From: Mantis religiosa
Taxonomy: Eukaryota; Arthropoda; Insecta; Mantodea; Mantidae
Length of the DNA: 64,000 nucleotides
Direction of reading: 5' to 3'
NCBI GenBank assembly: GCA_030765055.1
Contig: CM060952.1
Span: forward strand, 82,697,630-82,761,629
Shown: positions 40,210-52,350 of the stretch, one piece after another
How positions within the stretch are numbered: position 1 is the first letter of the stretch
Layout: every line of letters starts with the position of its first letter
Translations under genes and position numbers: made by a program
Notes under the pieces: model-generated
What the model saw: the letters and a program-made list of their open reading frames with translations, nothing else
Told to the model about the DNA's origin: nothing
The model's database searches: none

Positions 40210-40880
40210 AATTAGAATCTAATTTGTTGTGGCAAAGAAGACAAAACTTCAGCTTAAAAATTAATTTGTCATTGATCGTTTGCTCAATTCTAACGTACAA
40301 TCAGCCTATCTTTTACAAAAATGCATCATTTCGACACGTCTCTACAATGTCAGTTTCTTTTCATTAAGCACCAACTTGTGCTGCCAACAATCGTTCCGAA
40401 ATACGGAGCTAAACAATACAACTCCAATATTCACACAAACTACTTCGCTGCTGGTCTCACATCTCGGCGATTCCTCACCCGCAGCCGCACTTACTGATCC
40501 GTGAACTGCTTCCTGCATTGTTCCACGGCCTTCTGACTCCTTGCCACGGAACTTGGACCATACCACACTTCTATATGCTTGCAGACCGAGTTCGAGAACT
40601 GCTCTAGGTGGTAACTCCTTCCACACACAGCCGCACTCAGCTATAAGCTCTAAGAACCAAACACACTGCTCTCACTATTATTCTCTACTCACTACTGGCT
40701 GTTCCAGGCCTTGAATAAGTTTTTATATATCTGTCGGGTGCTGTAGATCTTTCTGAAACTGGAAGGCTCTCGAATTACAGTCGCGAAAGCTCTTTGGTAG
40801 TAATAATATGACTTTCTGCCTGATGTCAGCTCTCTTGGAGCCCGTGTTTCTTTCGCATTGGTGTTTCTTGCGCAATTGCT
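40210..40880 (-). repeat. LTR-like element, family 1 (solo, minus strand)
   Basis: On the minus strand it has a TATA box (GATATATAAAAAC), GCACCCGACAG just before it, the CCGTGGCAAGGAGTCAGAAG block, then GGCTGATTGTACGTTAG, ending near GCCACAACA. The blocks align with 44665-45215 and 23575-24200. No internal coding region was seen. Confidence 0.55.
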
Positions 40881-42289
40881 AATGCGACATTATTAAAATA
40901 ATTTAGAAATTACATATATAGAACGAAGTAAAAAGAAACATAACGTGCAGCTGCAACATGACTTTCTGTGCAAACTAGGTGCTGTGAAATGGCGGATTTT
41001 CTTGAAAACATGATTATTGTATACATGGAAGATGTAGTTGTTCCCCCTAGGTGTTAGGTCTATAGTGAGGATGAAGTACGTGTATATAAGCAATAAATTG
41101 TTGCATGCTTATGCAGCACGTCTCATGTAGCGTGGATCACCAAAAAGTTGGTCCATTATCGTGTGTTGCAGTTAATGCTTAGTCGCCCAACGCGTTATAG
41201 AAGAAAATAACCTTACATACCAAACAATAATTATAACAAGTCTGACGTCGTACAGGCAATTTAGCCAAACCACGAGAATGCAAACTTCTGTGGTATCAAT
41301 AACATTACAGTTTAAAACTGTGTGCGTAATAACAAAAGAGAAGTGTAATCGGTGAAACTTTGAGCCTATCGCAAAGTATGTACAACTGATTACTGTAATT
41401 ACTTAAGGGCTGATTAACTACCTTCTCTGCTACATTAAGTAGAGCAAGTATTGTATTAAAAAAAATTGTCATCCAGAATTCAGCGCAGACTCTCGGTCTG
41501 TCTGTCTCTGTTTTTGAACACTTGCGCCTAAATTGTCAAACCTGATATTCAAGTACAGCACCCTCTAAAGATACGTACTAAGAAAATTCACACCTCCCTA
41601 AACTAAACTAGACATGGAAAATTTTAATGAAGTTATCAATATACCACCTATTCATTATATTTTCATGAAAAATTAAATTATATCTTTATTCTGGATGATT
41701 TTTGTGTACCTGGTATATCGTAAGGGATTTGCAAAATCTTATCAAAGTGTAGATCTTGTTATAACAAACAAATAATGTTGATGATGTTAGTAAGATCCTA
41801 ACGAAACGCGTTCTAGGTAAATACTAGCAATAAATGGAGCATTGAGTATTAGTTCGACTCAAAATTGTATTAAATAATGTTAAATTCATTTCCTGTCAAG
41901 TTAACCATTTCGTTGCTATTTCCCTTTACTTGCTTGAATTTTATAATATTTATGCCTTTCTCAGAAAGAGAAGTCGTCATTTTTGTTCTTTGTTTATCAG
42001 AATTCAGAGCCATCACATAATGACCAGATCTTAAAGGAGTTGACTTATCGCTTAAAGCCTAATGATGCCTATATCGCTTCTGCTTATAAGAAAGCTGTCT
42101 ATAGGTTAATGCTTATTTCCTTGAATATAAATTTTATACAGGGACACGTAAATGACAGAATATTTTGTACAAGACATGTGAATGCAAGACATAAAATGTT
42201 TAAATCTAGATCTTCCCTGGTATTTGTATCATATACTTGCTCATTAAAATATGATGTATGTTTGCTATGTAGTAGCATGTTGGTAAGGT
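40881..42289. other. Intron 1, unassigned
   Basis: Nothing was recognised apart from a minus-strand trace of the TCACATAATGACCAGATCTT block of repeat family X near 42015. Confidence 0.35.
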
Positions 42290-42291
42290 AG

Positions 42292-42392
42292 AACCCGATT
42301 GAACAACTTAATGTCGCAGCCGGAATTTGAACCATGGATCTCGAAGTCTCCATCCGATACTCTAACCACTGAGCTACCATAGCAACATGCCG
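42292..42392 (-). repeat. SINE-2-related copy, minus strand
   Basis: The minus strand reads ATGGTAGCTCAGTGGTTAGA (A box), GAGATCCATGGTTCAAATTC (B box) and GGCTGCGACATTAAG, parallel to the SINE-2 heads at 57.9 and 60.0 kb. Confidence 0.65.
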
Positions 42393-42609
42393 GCAATTCC
42401 ATGTTTATATAATGTGAGTAGGAATCACGGAGCAACATGCAAAAATAAAATTGGATTTTAAAAACTCGATGTGTTATATTTGCACAACTTTCTCTACCCA
42501 TTGTTTGACAACTATTCCTACAAAACTTCTATTTCCTGTTAATCATAATAAATATTTATAAAATAGTATTGTTATATATTTTATTGTATGTACCACTGGA
42601 ATAGAACAT

Positions 42610-42960
42610 AGACAACTCTTTTAAGAATTAGTCGCTATGTGATGTGTTTGACATTCTGTTCGTTTTGCATAAACCACAGAATAACGATGTCATTTTTGAA
42701 AAAAAGAAGTATAAGTATTTTTAAGTTCAATCAAATATTAAAGAATATCTTGGGAATGCTGAGTCCCAAACAAGTTATGTAGCATAAATTATGTATTTTA
42801 AAGAGGTGTACGTTTCTTTTGTTTTGTAATAACACTATATATATTTCTCACAGTTTACCAGTTATACCAAAGCTGCTCAGAATGAGGAGGACTTTAAGGA
42901 CTATTCAAGATATACATTTAATCTTCCATGAAAATATCTTAAACGTGCGGTGTATTAATG
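42610..42960 (+). repeat. Dispersed repeat family X copy
   Basis: Collinear with 16545-16925 and 48330-48640: GAATTAGTCGCTATGTGATG at the left and ATGAGGAGGACTTTAAGGAC at the right. Confidence 0.55.
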
Positions 42961-43564
42961 AAAGCCTCTGGAGGAATTTTTTGATAAAATTAAAATTGTA
43001 GAATAAGTTTCGTCGTAAATGTGATTTCAACTGGGAATGCTTTTAAACATCTGGGTAGGGAAGGACAGAGCGAAAGTCTGATACAGGCGTTTTTAACACT
43101 TCTAGTATTTTGTATTCCAAACATATCAAATCTTTGGATGGAATACAATACTTGCTCTATAACTACGTAGTAGAAAAAGTAGGTTTCTTAGGTAGGAAAA
43201 GACTGGAATTGTTTGTCTGAGGCGAGGAAGAAGAGGACTGATTGACAGGTTTGATTGTGAAGAGGCAAACGGCCCGAGAAGCACTGGTACATTGTTCAGC
43301 ATCTGACGCATGCCTGAAGCAGTTTATGAGACCAGCAACATGGCGACACGCTTTTGGTGTACATCTAGTCGGTCCTATGAGCTTATTGAATCAACAAATT
43401 TGGTAACGCTTACACATATTTCAATTTTTCTTTAGTGGGAGTACTTCGGGTTCCATATCCTGGTTATATTGTATATTGCGTCCTTTCCTCTATCTAGTTT
43501 CTATTTCGGCGCCTTTATTTTCTATCTTTTCTCTAATCTATTTTTCCACTCGTTTTTGTTTTAA
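42961..43564. other. Intron 1, nothing recognised
   Basis: At 43135-43180 TGGATGGAATACAATACTTG followed by CTACGTAGTAG recurs near 52900 and 60350 in variant form, so it belongs to an old dispersed repeat. Confidence 0.4.
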
Positions 43565-43800
43565 ATTTATGTTCTCCAATGCTAAATCATATCGGACGAT
43601 AGATGAAATGATACTCAAATGAGCTCAGTGTTCATAGAGCTTAAGAGTTACCATACATTCATTTTTCAGGATAAGGGAAACCCCCTAAAACTTATCTTTA
43701 TAATTTATTATATTTATATCTTTATATCTCACCCCGAACGGGATTCAAACTCGTGAGCGCTTGGACTTGAGACAGATACGCTATCAACTACGCATTAGAA
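43565..43800 (-). repeat. SINE-1 copy, minus strand, decayed
   Basis: The complement shows the SINE-1 tail (CTCCAATGCTAAATCATATC), the GGATAAGGGAAACCCC block and a mutated B box. About 30 bp of A/T-rich sequence is inserted near 43700-43730. Confidence 0.7.
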
Positions 43801-43804
43801 GTGG

Positions 43805-43806
<2 letters not shown>

Positions 43807-43878
<72 letters not shown>
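43807..43878. repeat. (CT)n microsatellite
   Basis: About 36 CT units, perfect, directly after the SINE-1 head end. Confidence 0.95.
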
Positions 43879-43879
<1 letters not shown>

Positions 43880-44664
43880 TTTCTATTTTGCTTTCCCCTC
43901 TTTATTTACTTTCCCTGCTTCTTAACTTACCTCCTCCAGTTTTTATTACTACATAATTTTTCTTGTACATTTTTTCTGATCATATCTATCTCGAAATAAT
44001 TCATTACAGCCTAGCTTCTATGTTCCTCTTCTCACTTTGTCCACTTTACACCAGCTTTCTCTAATTACCAATATTTTATCTTTCTATAACTAAAGTTTAT
44101 TAGCTTATACTATTTCGAATTCATTCTTTTACAAGCTTTTATTTCATTATTTAGTTCCTTTGTATTTTTAAACTTACTTTCACCACCTTATTGCCTTTGT
44201 TTTCCTCTTTCCTTCCTGATCAAGGTAAACCATTAATTTTTTTAATCACTATGCTACAGCAACTCAGCCTTCGTCACATCGTTTTATCCAGCATTCCAAC
44301 TAGAGAGATGCCAACATTACAGCAACAAAGTAAGCGAGTAGAGGGAGTGTGACTGTTTACCAATGTTTATGAATCACCATTTTTATAAATCTGGGTTATG
44401 TTTAACTAAATAAAGCTTACATTAATTACCAAGCAGTGGTTACACCAAAATATCGATTAACCATATATAATATTAGGTTTCTGATTCACAAGACATTGGG
44501 CTTAAGTTTAGTTTTAGTTTATATTGTCACATCGACGTTCACATGGCCTACCGAGAGATTATGTCACCATTTCTGTCTGTTTTGGAGGGAAAGAGTCGAG
44601 TCGGGCAACTTCGTCGCCATCACGAAACAGAGGGAGTAGGGGGTTGTATCCCTGCGTATTGTTT
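43879..44664. other. Intron 1, pyrimidine-rich, nothing recognised
   Basis: A pyrimidine-rich stretch follows the CT array to about 44240. There is no gene. Confidence 0.4.
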
Positions 44665-45215
44665 GGCAGGAAGTAACATACCTTGGAGGCCTGTCATGAC
44701 CTGACGTCTTCAAGCCGGGGCGGAACTGTTTTGCTACTACGCAAAAGCCTTTTGTCGACCGTACTTCGAGAGGAATTCAATTCCAAAAAGATGTTCCGCA
44801 CCCGACACCTATATAAATATCAATGCAAGGCCGAGAGGCAGTCAAAGTTAGTCAGTGTATTTAGAGTAGTACAGTGAGTATTGTGGTGCTTCAAACAGAG
44901 TGTGATACGCTCCAAGTTCCATGATAAAGAGTCGGCAGACCGTGGAAAGCAGTTCACAGGTCAGTGTGTGCGGTTCCTGATGAGGGAATGTCGAGATATG
45001 GAAGAGTTGTGTTCAGAATAGGCGTGTAACTCCGTGTTAATGGTAAACCTTACGGTACATCAGCAGCAGAAGGGGTACGTGCTTCAGAGACTTAAAGAAA
45101 CATTGTAGAGACGTTTCGAAGTGTTGTATTTGTGTAAATGAAAGGCTGATTGTACGTTAGCATTGCGATAACGGTTTTAGTGAAAACTAAAGCAGCATTT
45201 GTCTTTCGCCACAAT
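44665..45215 (+). repeat. LTR-like element, family 1 (solo, plus strand)
   Basis: The TATA box CTATATAAATA at about 44810 is preceded by GCACCCGACAC. Then come GTATTGTGGTGCTTC, CCATGATAAAGAGTCGGCAG, GGCTGATTGTACGTTAGCAT and an end near CGCCACAA. It is the plus-strand counterpart of the copies at 23.6 and 40.2 kb. No adjoining primer-binding site or gag/pol was seen. Confidence 0.55.
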
Positions 45216-45984
45216 ATTTAGAGAAATGACACATCTATGCCAAGGAAGTGCTAAATGCTGTTCCACAATATTATTGGGATATATGTTTTTATAAAAAATA
45301 TTATGTGGATGCCATTCACAAGGAAAATAACATGGATTCAGACTGGCTTTATCTCGGGGAACTGCACCTGCTTGTAATTATCTATTCCGGGGTTGGAATC
45401 GATATCTGAGCGGACGGAAAGAGGGACTGTGTCAAAGGGCTGAAAGACTACCCCGCAAACAGCTCACCAGTTATATCCGCTTATGTTAACCTAGTAAATA
45501 TTTACTTCAAACATACTTTTATCTCTCCATGTTGCTATCAAATTATTTAATTGACTGTTATTTTATTAAAGGCTGCAAACGCGATCAACAAAAATGGAAA
45601 GAACCATTTAATAATATAAAATTCCAAATGACCTTTTGTCCGTGAACAAATGATAAAATTGGTATTATTTTGTTATTAAAATCTGTACACATGAACACAT
45701 CTATACACATTGTGTTACAATCACATGAACTTTACTACCCATTATAGTTTATACAGAAGAGGTGTTTCTTCGTTACATATTTGTCAGATGCCCTTTTGAT
45801 TCAGCAATTATTGAAAACTAACATTTATAGCTTTATTAACATACGTAAAAAACATTTCTAAATAATTACATTAAATTATTTGCGCATGTTAAAATCAGTA
45901 CGTGATATAACATTTTGTCATGTGACCATAGGAGGTTTATGTTAGTAAAAGCAATTATATAGCTTAAAGATTCAGGTTCTGGGT
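45216..45984. other. Intron 1, nothing recognised
   Basis: A/T-rich intron without a feature I can name. Confidence 0.4.
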
Positions 45985-46215
45985 CGTTATTTATGAATGA
46001 TAAGCTGCAGAAAGTCGAACTTGTTAAGGGATCGAAGTTCAAATCTTCGTTAAGGCGAGTTACCTAAATATATGGCGTATTCTCTTATCCTGAAAAATAA
46101 ACGTCGCGTAACCCTAAGGTCTATGGACCCTGGCCTCAGTTGAATACCATTTAATTCACTTCGTTCATCGTCCAGAATGACCGAAACAGTTAAGGAACAT
46201 TACAATTTAAAAGAA
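45985..46215 (+). repeat. SINE-1 copy, plus strand, decayed
   Basis: The B-box region GAAGTTCAAATCTTCG is followed by GGCGAGTTACCT, CTTATCCTGAAAAATAAACG and TCTATGGACCCTGGCCTCAG, matching the body of the 26.2-kb copy at roughly three bases in four. Confidence 0.7.
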
Positions 46216-48329
46216 GGAATAACTACATATGTTCCCACGACCGACAGATACGGTCTGACACTGATTGTGGGTGTAATAACACAAATTTGATCTTTCGTTA
46301 AACTTAACTGGTTCAATAACAGAAACGAGCAAAAATATTAAAAATTAAAAAAAAAAAGTTCATTTGAACATTGGATGATTATTAATCGTTCGTTAGAAAG
46401 TTATTATAGGATTTCTCGCTTCGTTAATACCAATAATAATTAATTCAATTAAATGTTTTCCAATGATTGTATGGTTGTATGGTTTCCAATGGATAAATGG
46501 TTGCGGTACACCATCGAATTAATAATTAAAATTGAATTAATTTGTTTTAAACACTATTTGACTAAATGTGAAAACCTCCAGAAATTTACAAGAGTACGTT
46601 ACACCTAAAATTTGATCTTATAGCACATCAAATAGCTATATAAACCTTTCTATGTTATTTTGCTGCTTTGATGTTTTGAGATCATAGAAAATTATTTAAC
46701 ACCAAGTGTAGATAGTAACTGTTTAAAGCACAGGTACGTCATTTTGAAAAGGTACCTTTACTTTTAACGTCTTCTAGTGATAACTGATAAGATATAAAGC
46801 TGAAGCTATTTTTGTATATACTTTGTATGTTTTAAAACGGTCCACAGTTTATGATTTTCAAAGCAATGTTAAACTAAAAACATTGTGATAACAGGGAGTA
46901 ACATTATCATCCCAAGTTAGATCTAGAACACAACAATGCACTTTTCTCAAATAAGCATTCTTCAATGTCTGCTTATATAAGAATTAGAAATGGTTCACTC
47001 CACAAAACAGAGTATATTTAACATAAATCGTGTTTAACGAGGTCTACATATTTTTGTATAGTAAGTTTATGGGAATTTAGAATTACATAGCGACTGGGTC
47101 TTAAAAGTTGTTTAGGTGATTAAGCCTGTTGTATTCGCATATTTCCATTGTACTTAAAGGAAATGTGGGCTCATTAAGTTATGTGGTAATGAATTCGCGG
47201 GCTATTTCTGTTTTGTTTAATGAAACACTCTTTCTGCATTTGCCTGTACCATTTTCTCGTAGATGCGCTTTTTCAACGTCCATTGGAGACACTCTGCGGT
47301 GGACTATCATGTATTTTAATGATCATATAGGTCTATAATAAAACCATTTATAAAAACGCCTGTTTTGATGAAGTAAACGAACAGTAAGTTTAGAAGAAAG
47401 CATTCTGCAAGAGTATAGATGCAATACATTAAATATTTTACTCTTGGTTATGCAAAGAGCATGGAATTTATAATAAACTAATTAGCGATGCGTTTTTACA
47501 TCTGACTATAAAATATAAATACCCTTTCCATAATTTACCTAGTGACCTAGGTAATATCGGCCAAAGAAATCGAACTCATGGCTTCCCGCCGGTTGAATAA
47601 AGTTCGGTGAGAATGGTTTGTTGGTATAGGAAGTCCTAAATCGAAGTGCTTACTTCCGGGAGGATAGGGTGTCCCGAGGCAGGATAAAAATGTTGGCAGG
47701 ATCTGCTAATGAACACTTGCCAGTCTGTAAGCAAACAATCTGTATCTGGCTCCAGGCACCAATCTTCCGCTCGCTTTAAACTTCTGCCGTTTCACAGCTA
47801 CTCAAAAAAACCTAATGTGTCGTACTCACATGACCTTCTCTGCTACTCTATTCTCATAAATACTTTTTCTCCATCTGCTACACGTTAATCGAGATAAACA
47901 TTTAGGAAAACTTGACATATTGCATACTTATTTTTGCCCTATGTAGCTAATATTCCATACTTACGGTTACTGTTGCTATGCATTCTAAGTTGACATTCCC
48001 ACATTAGTGCGGTAAATAATTTCTCCATAGCAGCACATAGAGGCGATGCAAAAAGCACTAGCGCGGTACGTAAAAACATTTATTTGAAATATTGATTGTG
48101 ATATTACAATTTTACAATTATATAAACACATATCGCGCAAAAATAGTATGCAATACACATGTGGTAAGCACATAACGGAATCTCGGAAACTGAAAAATTC
48201 GGCGCAAGCGCCTCGTTTTTTAAAAACATTTCCTCGCTCCGTATAAAGTGTTCCGTATACCACATTACTACCACATTATACTATTTGTTGTAGGTTCAAA
48301 CGAAATAAGAGTGTAGAGTGGGCTTTAAG
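46216..48329. other. Intron 1, unassigned
   Basis: There is a minus-strand trace of repeat family X near 47080-47110, and a block at 47815-47905 (GTGTCGTACTCACATGACCT) that recurs at 53945. No coding evidence was seen. Confidence 0.35.
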
Positions 48330-48635
48330 CGAGAATTAGAGCTGGATGCTATGTGAGGGATTTGAAATTCTATTTTCTTTGCATGACCAAAATAAAAAAG
48401 TAAACGAATACCGGATTCGCATTTAACAGAAGTATAATTACTGAAAAATTAAATCGAATTACAAAAGAATATACAGGAAATGGTTCAAACTATAAAATAT
48501 ATATTTGATAAAATTACATATTTTAACATCTACCTACTTTTTCATATAGTCATATTTTTATATTTGTTATGGTTCATCAGTTATGCAAAAGTTATTCAGG
48601 ACAAAGTGGACTTCAGAGGATATTCCAACAAAATT
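48330..48635 (+). repeat. Dispersed repeat family X copy
   Basis: This has GCTATGTGAGGGATTTGAAA and TTTTCTTTGCATGACCAAAA at the left and ATTCAGGACAAAGTGGACTT at the right, in the same order as the 16.5- and 42.6-kb copies. A SINE-1 copy is inserted at its right end. Confidence 0.55.
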
Positions 48636-48870
48636 CAAGCCCGCCTCTGTAGCGTGGTGTTAGTGTGTCTGGCTCACACTCAAGAGATCTTAAGCTCCAA
48701 TCTCGGTCAAGGTAAGTTATCTGAATGTTTCTTTCCGGGGTTCTTCCTTATCCTGAAAAATGAATGTTGAGTAACTCTAAGCCTTATAGACGTTGGATTA
48801 ATGTGATTATTATTTCATTCATCGTCGGGTATGAATTAACATTGGAGGAATTAAATAAAAAATTCAGATT
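48636..48870 (+). repeat. SINE-1 copy, plus strand
   Basis: CCCGCCTCTGTAGCGTGGTG marks the head, then a B-box remnant (AGCTCCAATCTCGG), TTTCCGGGGTTCTTCCTTAT and ATTAACATTGGAGGAATTAA at the tail. Confidence 0.75.
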
Positions 48871-48959
48871 TGAATTTCATTTGTTATGAAAACGGCTTAA
48901 ACATTTGGTATTTTTATCAACAGAATGCTGCATAAACCTTGAACTGAAGTATGCTGGCG

Positions 48960-49709
48960 TTGCTCAAAAAGATAAGGGTAGTCACTTACCAAACTTGGTA
49001 TATACTGTATATACTGGTTACTTCAAGGATATTAGACATTTTGTCACATTATATAATTCATTTGTAAGATCCAGACTCCAATATACTTCACTAGTATGGA
49101 GTCCTTATACCACCAAATTTATTAAACTTATCGAAGTTATTGAGTACAAATTTATAAGGTATGTGTTTTTCAAAACTTTTCATTATTTTCCTATGTTCAT
49201 CTCATATAATTCATTTCTTCAATTATTCGACTTTAAAAATAGGAGAAATTGTCAGTTATTGCTTTTCCTTTACAAATTACCCCATAATATGATTGATGAC
49301 CATAACCTAACACAATTAATACGTTTTTACGTTCAAATTTTGCACCTAATAAATTTCGTAATATTTTTCTTCCTCAGAAGGCTAATATTGGTTCCTGTAA
49401 ATATTCACCTATGCATAGAATGCAATCATTATACAGTAAATTACATCCCTTAAACATTGATATATTTAGTATGAAAATCAGAAATTTTGCTTTATTCTGT
49501 GATTATTTATTACCAAGAGTAGAATGATTGACTTACTGTACATGTGAACCGATGTTACCAACTTGCTTTTGTTTGTTTTTGTTTAGTTATCATTTATTCT
49601 GTAATTAGTGTATTGCTTTTATACATTTTGTTCATATTGTAACTTATAGTGAACATTGTAATTGGGGAAACCTGTAATGTTCACATTCAATAAATGAATG
49701 AATGAATAC
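48960..49709 (+). mobile_element. 5'-truncated non-LTR retrotransposon (jockey/CR1-like) 3' end
   Basis: This covers the C-terminal end of a reverse transcriptase ORF and its 3' UTR. LYNSFVRSRLQYTSLVWSPY matches the conserved end of the RT region (FVRSxLEYASxVWxP). It is followed by RRNCQLLLFLYKLPHNMIDD. A frameshift near 49325 moves the reading to KFRNIFLPQKANIGSCKYSP, then MHRMQSLYSKLHPLNIDIF, ending LLPRVE with a stop at 49525. The 3' end is a short (ATGA)n tail, AATAAATGAATGAATGAATA. Everything upstream, including the catalytic YADD box and the endonuclease, is missing, as expected for a dead-on-arrival insertion. Confidence 0.82.
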
Positions 49710-50890
49710 AACTTTAACATTCTCTAAGTTTTGATACGCAGATTTTCAAGAAAATCCCCAACACAATTGGAGAGTATAAAAATTCTTATTTTCAAAAACG
49801 GCTCTAATGATTTGGATTAAAATGCCATATTCTTAAAAAATTTTCATTTTAAATAAAGTATATATCTTGATTTTCTCGAATTTGCTTCTTCATTCTGGAA
49901 GAGGGAAAATTCGTAATGTGCAGAAGACAGACAAAATCTTAAAAGAACCATGTACATGATTTTAAAGTACACAATTTACATCAAGTAAGTATATTTGCAG
50001 TGAAAGTGAGAGTGAGTATAGAATGACACGTGAGTGCAGTACAAAGGTGCGTTACATATTCACAATAAGACTAGTTTTCATTGAGAAGGATTTGCAATGT
50101 CCAATTTGCAGGCAGGGGGCGAGAGTGAATGCAATTGATCGCGGTGGTATCGGAGGGTAACCTAATTGAATGTTACTGGCTGAATCATAATGGTCTGGAT
50201 ATGGACTTGACAAAAAGCATTGCGGTGTACGATCGCTTATAGCTCCATGTTTTTTGTGGTCACATCAATGGAGCTTCTGCCTCGACGAGAAGAAATTAAT
50301 AGCAAATTAATAATAATGATTACAATTCAAGTCGTTATTTCACATGCTAAATATTTTATTGCATTATCGATATGAATGTTCAACAGGGATGCGATATGAA
50401 TAATCTCGATATGCGGTGGCATGGAAGTACTTTATATAAACCTTAAATATATTTAAATTATTACTTTCTACATCACGTACCATTATAGTGTGTTCCAGTC
50501 AAAAATTTAGTATCATTATTTCATCGAATATGCATGAAAATCCTAAAATAAAACAGTTTTAGAATAACGAATCCAGTGTTTGTCAGGGTGAGTGCATGGG
50601 GCTGTCCCTTTGTTTGCCAATGAGATGCAGAGATGCATAACGAAAAATATAAAATTCTATAAAACACCAAATTTGAAATTCAATTCTTCTTCCAAGAATG
50701 TTGAACGAAGATTTAGAAAATGTCTTTCCTCTATTCCAGAGTATCCTTGCATGAACAATTTTGGCCTATTTTCAATATTGAAATATTGATTGAAATACCA
50801 TATATTTAAGATATTTTTATGATAAATAAAATTTGTAACTTGAATTTTCTGGGTGATGTCCTCAGAAGCGCTCTATATTCTGAAAGACGT
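49710..50890. other. Intron 1, nothing recognised
   Basis: A/T-rich intron. No coding or repeat assignment was possible. Confidence 0.35.
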
Positions 50891-50983
50891 TTGCACAACT
50901 CGTAAATCTTACAACGCACAAATTACGTCAAAACATTTTGTGGAGCCAACAATTTTCGAGATATTCGTTGTCATCTCTCTGAA
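50891..50983 (+). repeat. 93-bp repeat, copy 1
   Basis: Matches 54036-54128 at about 90 of 93 positions, beginning TTGCACAACTCGTAAATCTT. This is far closer than the other dispersed families here. Confidence 0.85.
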
Positions 50984-51928
50984 TTTTACAATATTTATAT
51001 TTTTCTAATATGGAAGTAAATATTTAATTTTTAAAATCTAGGTCATACAAAGAGAGTGCCAAAGCCATCACCTAGTGACCAACCTTACAAGATTTGACTC
51101 AAACTTAAAGTCTACTGTATTGCCTTGTACCTAGCAGTAAGATAATATTTGTCTTCATTAACATTAGGTGGATAAAGGAATAAGTCTTTGTAAGAATACT
51201 TCGTATAGTAGTAGCTATATTTTATATAGTAAACTATAAGTGATAGTAAGATATTTAAAAGGGTGTCCATTATATGATCCTTGACATTCCGTCCTCTTTG
51301 TAGGATCAAGGGATAAAAGAAAATAACGTATTTCTAATTAAGAAAAGTAGGAGTACTGACAATTAAAACAAATAATTTTTCTGCAATAGTTCACCCCGCA
51401 AAAAATTACATAAAGTGTGTTTTATCGAGATGTAATTTTTTGTGCATTAGGGTTTTGCTATTTCCTTTGGTTTAACCAATTTTATAAGTGTCATCTAAAA
51501 TAAAGAGAATTCTAGAATCTATGCCCAGAAAATTCAATATAACACATTCTATTTGATATAAAACTATTTTAAACAATATTAAAATAGAGCCACTTTTGAG
51601 TAAGTATAAAAGTTTGAAAACGTTTCTTGTCATGGCTGGTATGTTGCGACAGGATTTTGTTAAGCATTTGCATGTCAGATACTTGGAAAGTGCTAAGTTT
51701 AAATAGGAAGTTTGGTATTTATTTTGAGTTGTTTGAAACTGTTGTTATTAATTAATAACCTCAAGACATTATTATTTTTTTATATTTGTTATTCTATATA
51801 TATAATGTTTAAGAAGAAATCATTATAAACTAGTGAAGTGAGACGGCGTAGGCTTTCACGGTCACAGTCAGTATAACTAACGTTGTTTCCCGGGCTGTTA
51901 TGGCGTGGTCTGCTGGAGTTTGGAAGAC

Positions 51929-51960
51929 GTTTCGTCCACAACTGCGGTGGACATCTTCAG
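51929..51960 (-). ncRNA. Hammerhead-ribozyme-like core (left arm of fold-back)
   Basis: The minus strand reads CTGAAGA, then GTCCAC, a CGCAGTT loop, GTGGAC, and GAAACGTC. CTGANGA, stem II and GAAA are the conserved hammerhead core, and stem II is a perfect 6-bp pairing. Stem I is poor and stem III is almost absent, so activity is uncertain. Similar minimal hammerheads are known from Penelope-like retroelements. It lies in the sense orientation within intron 1. Confidence 0.5.
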
Positions 51961-52023
51961 TGGCACGATCGTAGTCTCCTCAGACGCCCCGAGAACTTCT
52001 CCGAGGAGACTACGACCATGCCA

Positions 52024-52055
52024 CTGAAGATATCGGCCGCAGTTGTGAGCGAAAC
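52024..52055 (+). ncRNA. Hammerhead-like core, degenerate (right arm of fold-back)
   Basis: The plus strand reads CTGAAGA, TATCGGCC, GCAGTTGTGAGC and GAAACGTCC. The core boxes match the left arm, but stem II has lost pairing. It is probably inactive. Confidence 0.4.
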
Positions 52056-52350
52056 GTCCGGAAATTCAAACTCCAGCAGACCGCGGCATAACAGCCCGGG
52101 GAAAAATATTTCCATTTATAACTATTGGAGTGTTTGTGATGTGAACGAGATTAATGAATGAGTGAAAGAAAGACATATAATATAGAGTGAGTAATGTATG
52201 TGAAACAGGTGTGGAGGCGTTTGTTGTTAAAGCAAGGCGAATCAATAACCTTGTTTGTAAAATAAATGAGACCTGAAGGTTTCCTGGCGACGAATATGCT
52301 CAAGTTGTTCTCGGGAAGCAAGCCAGGTGAAAAGACGATTTGAAATCGAC

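Larger units (their letters stand above)
51884..52106. repeat. Fold-back with two hammerhead-like cores
   Basis: Two arms of about 100 bp (51884-51981 and 52003-52106) are inverted copies separated by a 21-base loop. Each arm runs GAGGAGACTACGA, then CACTGAAGAT, a stem, CGAAACGTC, AACTCCAGCAGACC and AACAGCCCGGG. The CTGAAGA...GAAAC layout occurs on the minus strand in the left arm and on the plus strand in the right arm. The boundaries are clear, with the same GGG(G/A)AA end on both sides. Confidence 0.85.

Noticed and set aside
40210..45215. Complete LTR retrotransposon between the opposed LTR-like copies at 40.2 and 44.7 kb
   Set aside because: The two copies are inverted relative to each other, and the interval holds SINEs and family X repeats but no gag, protease, RT or integrase motifs.
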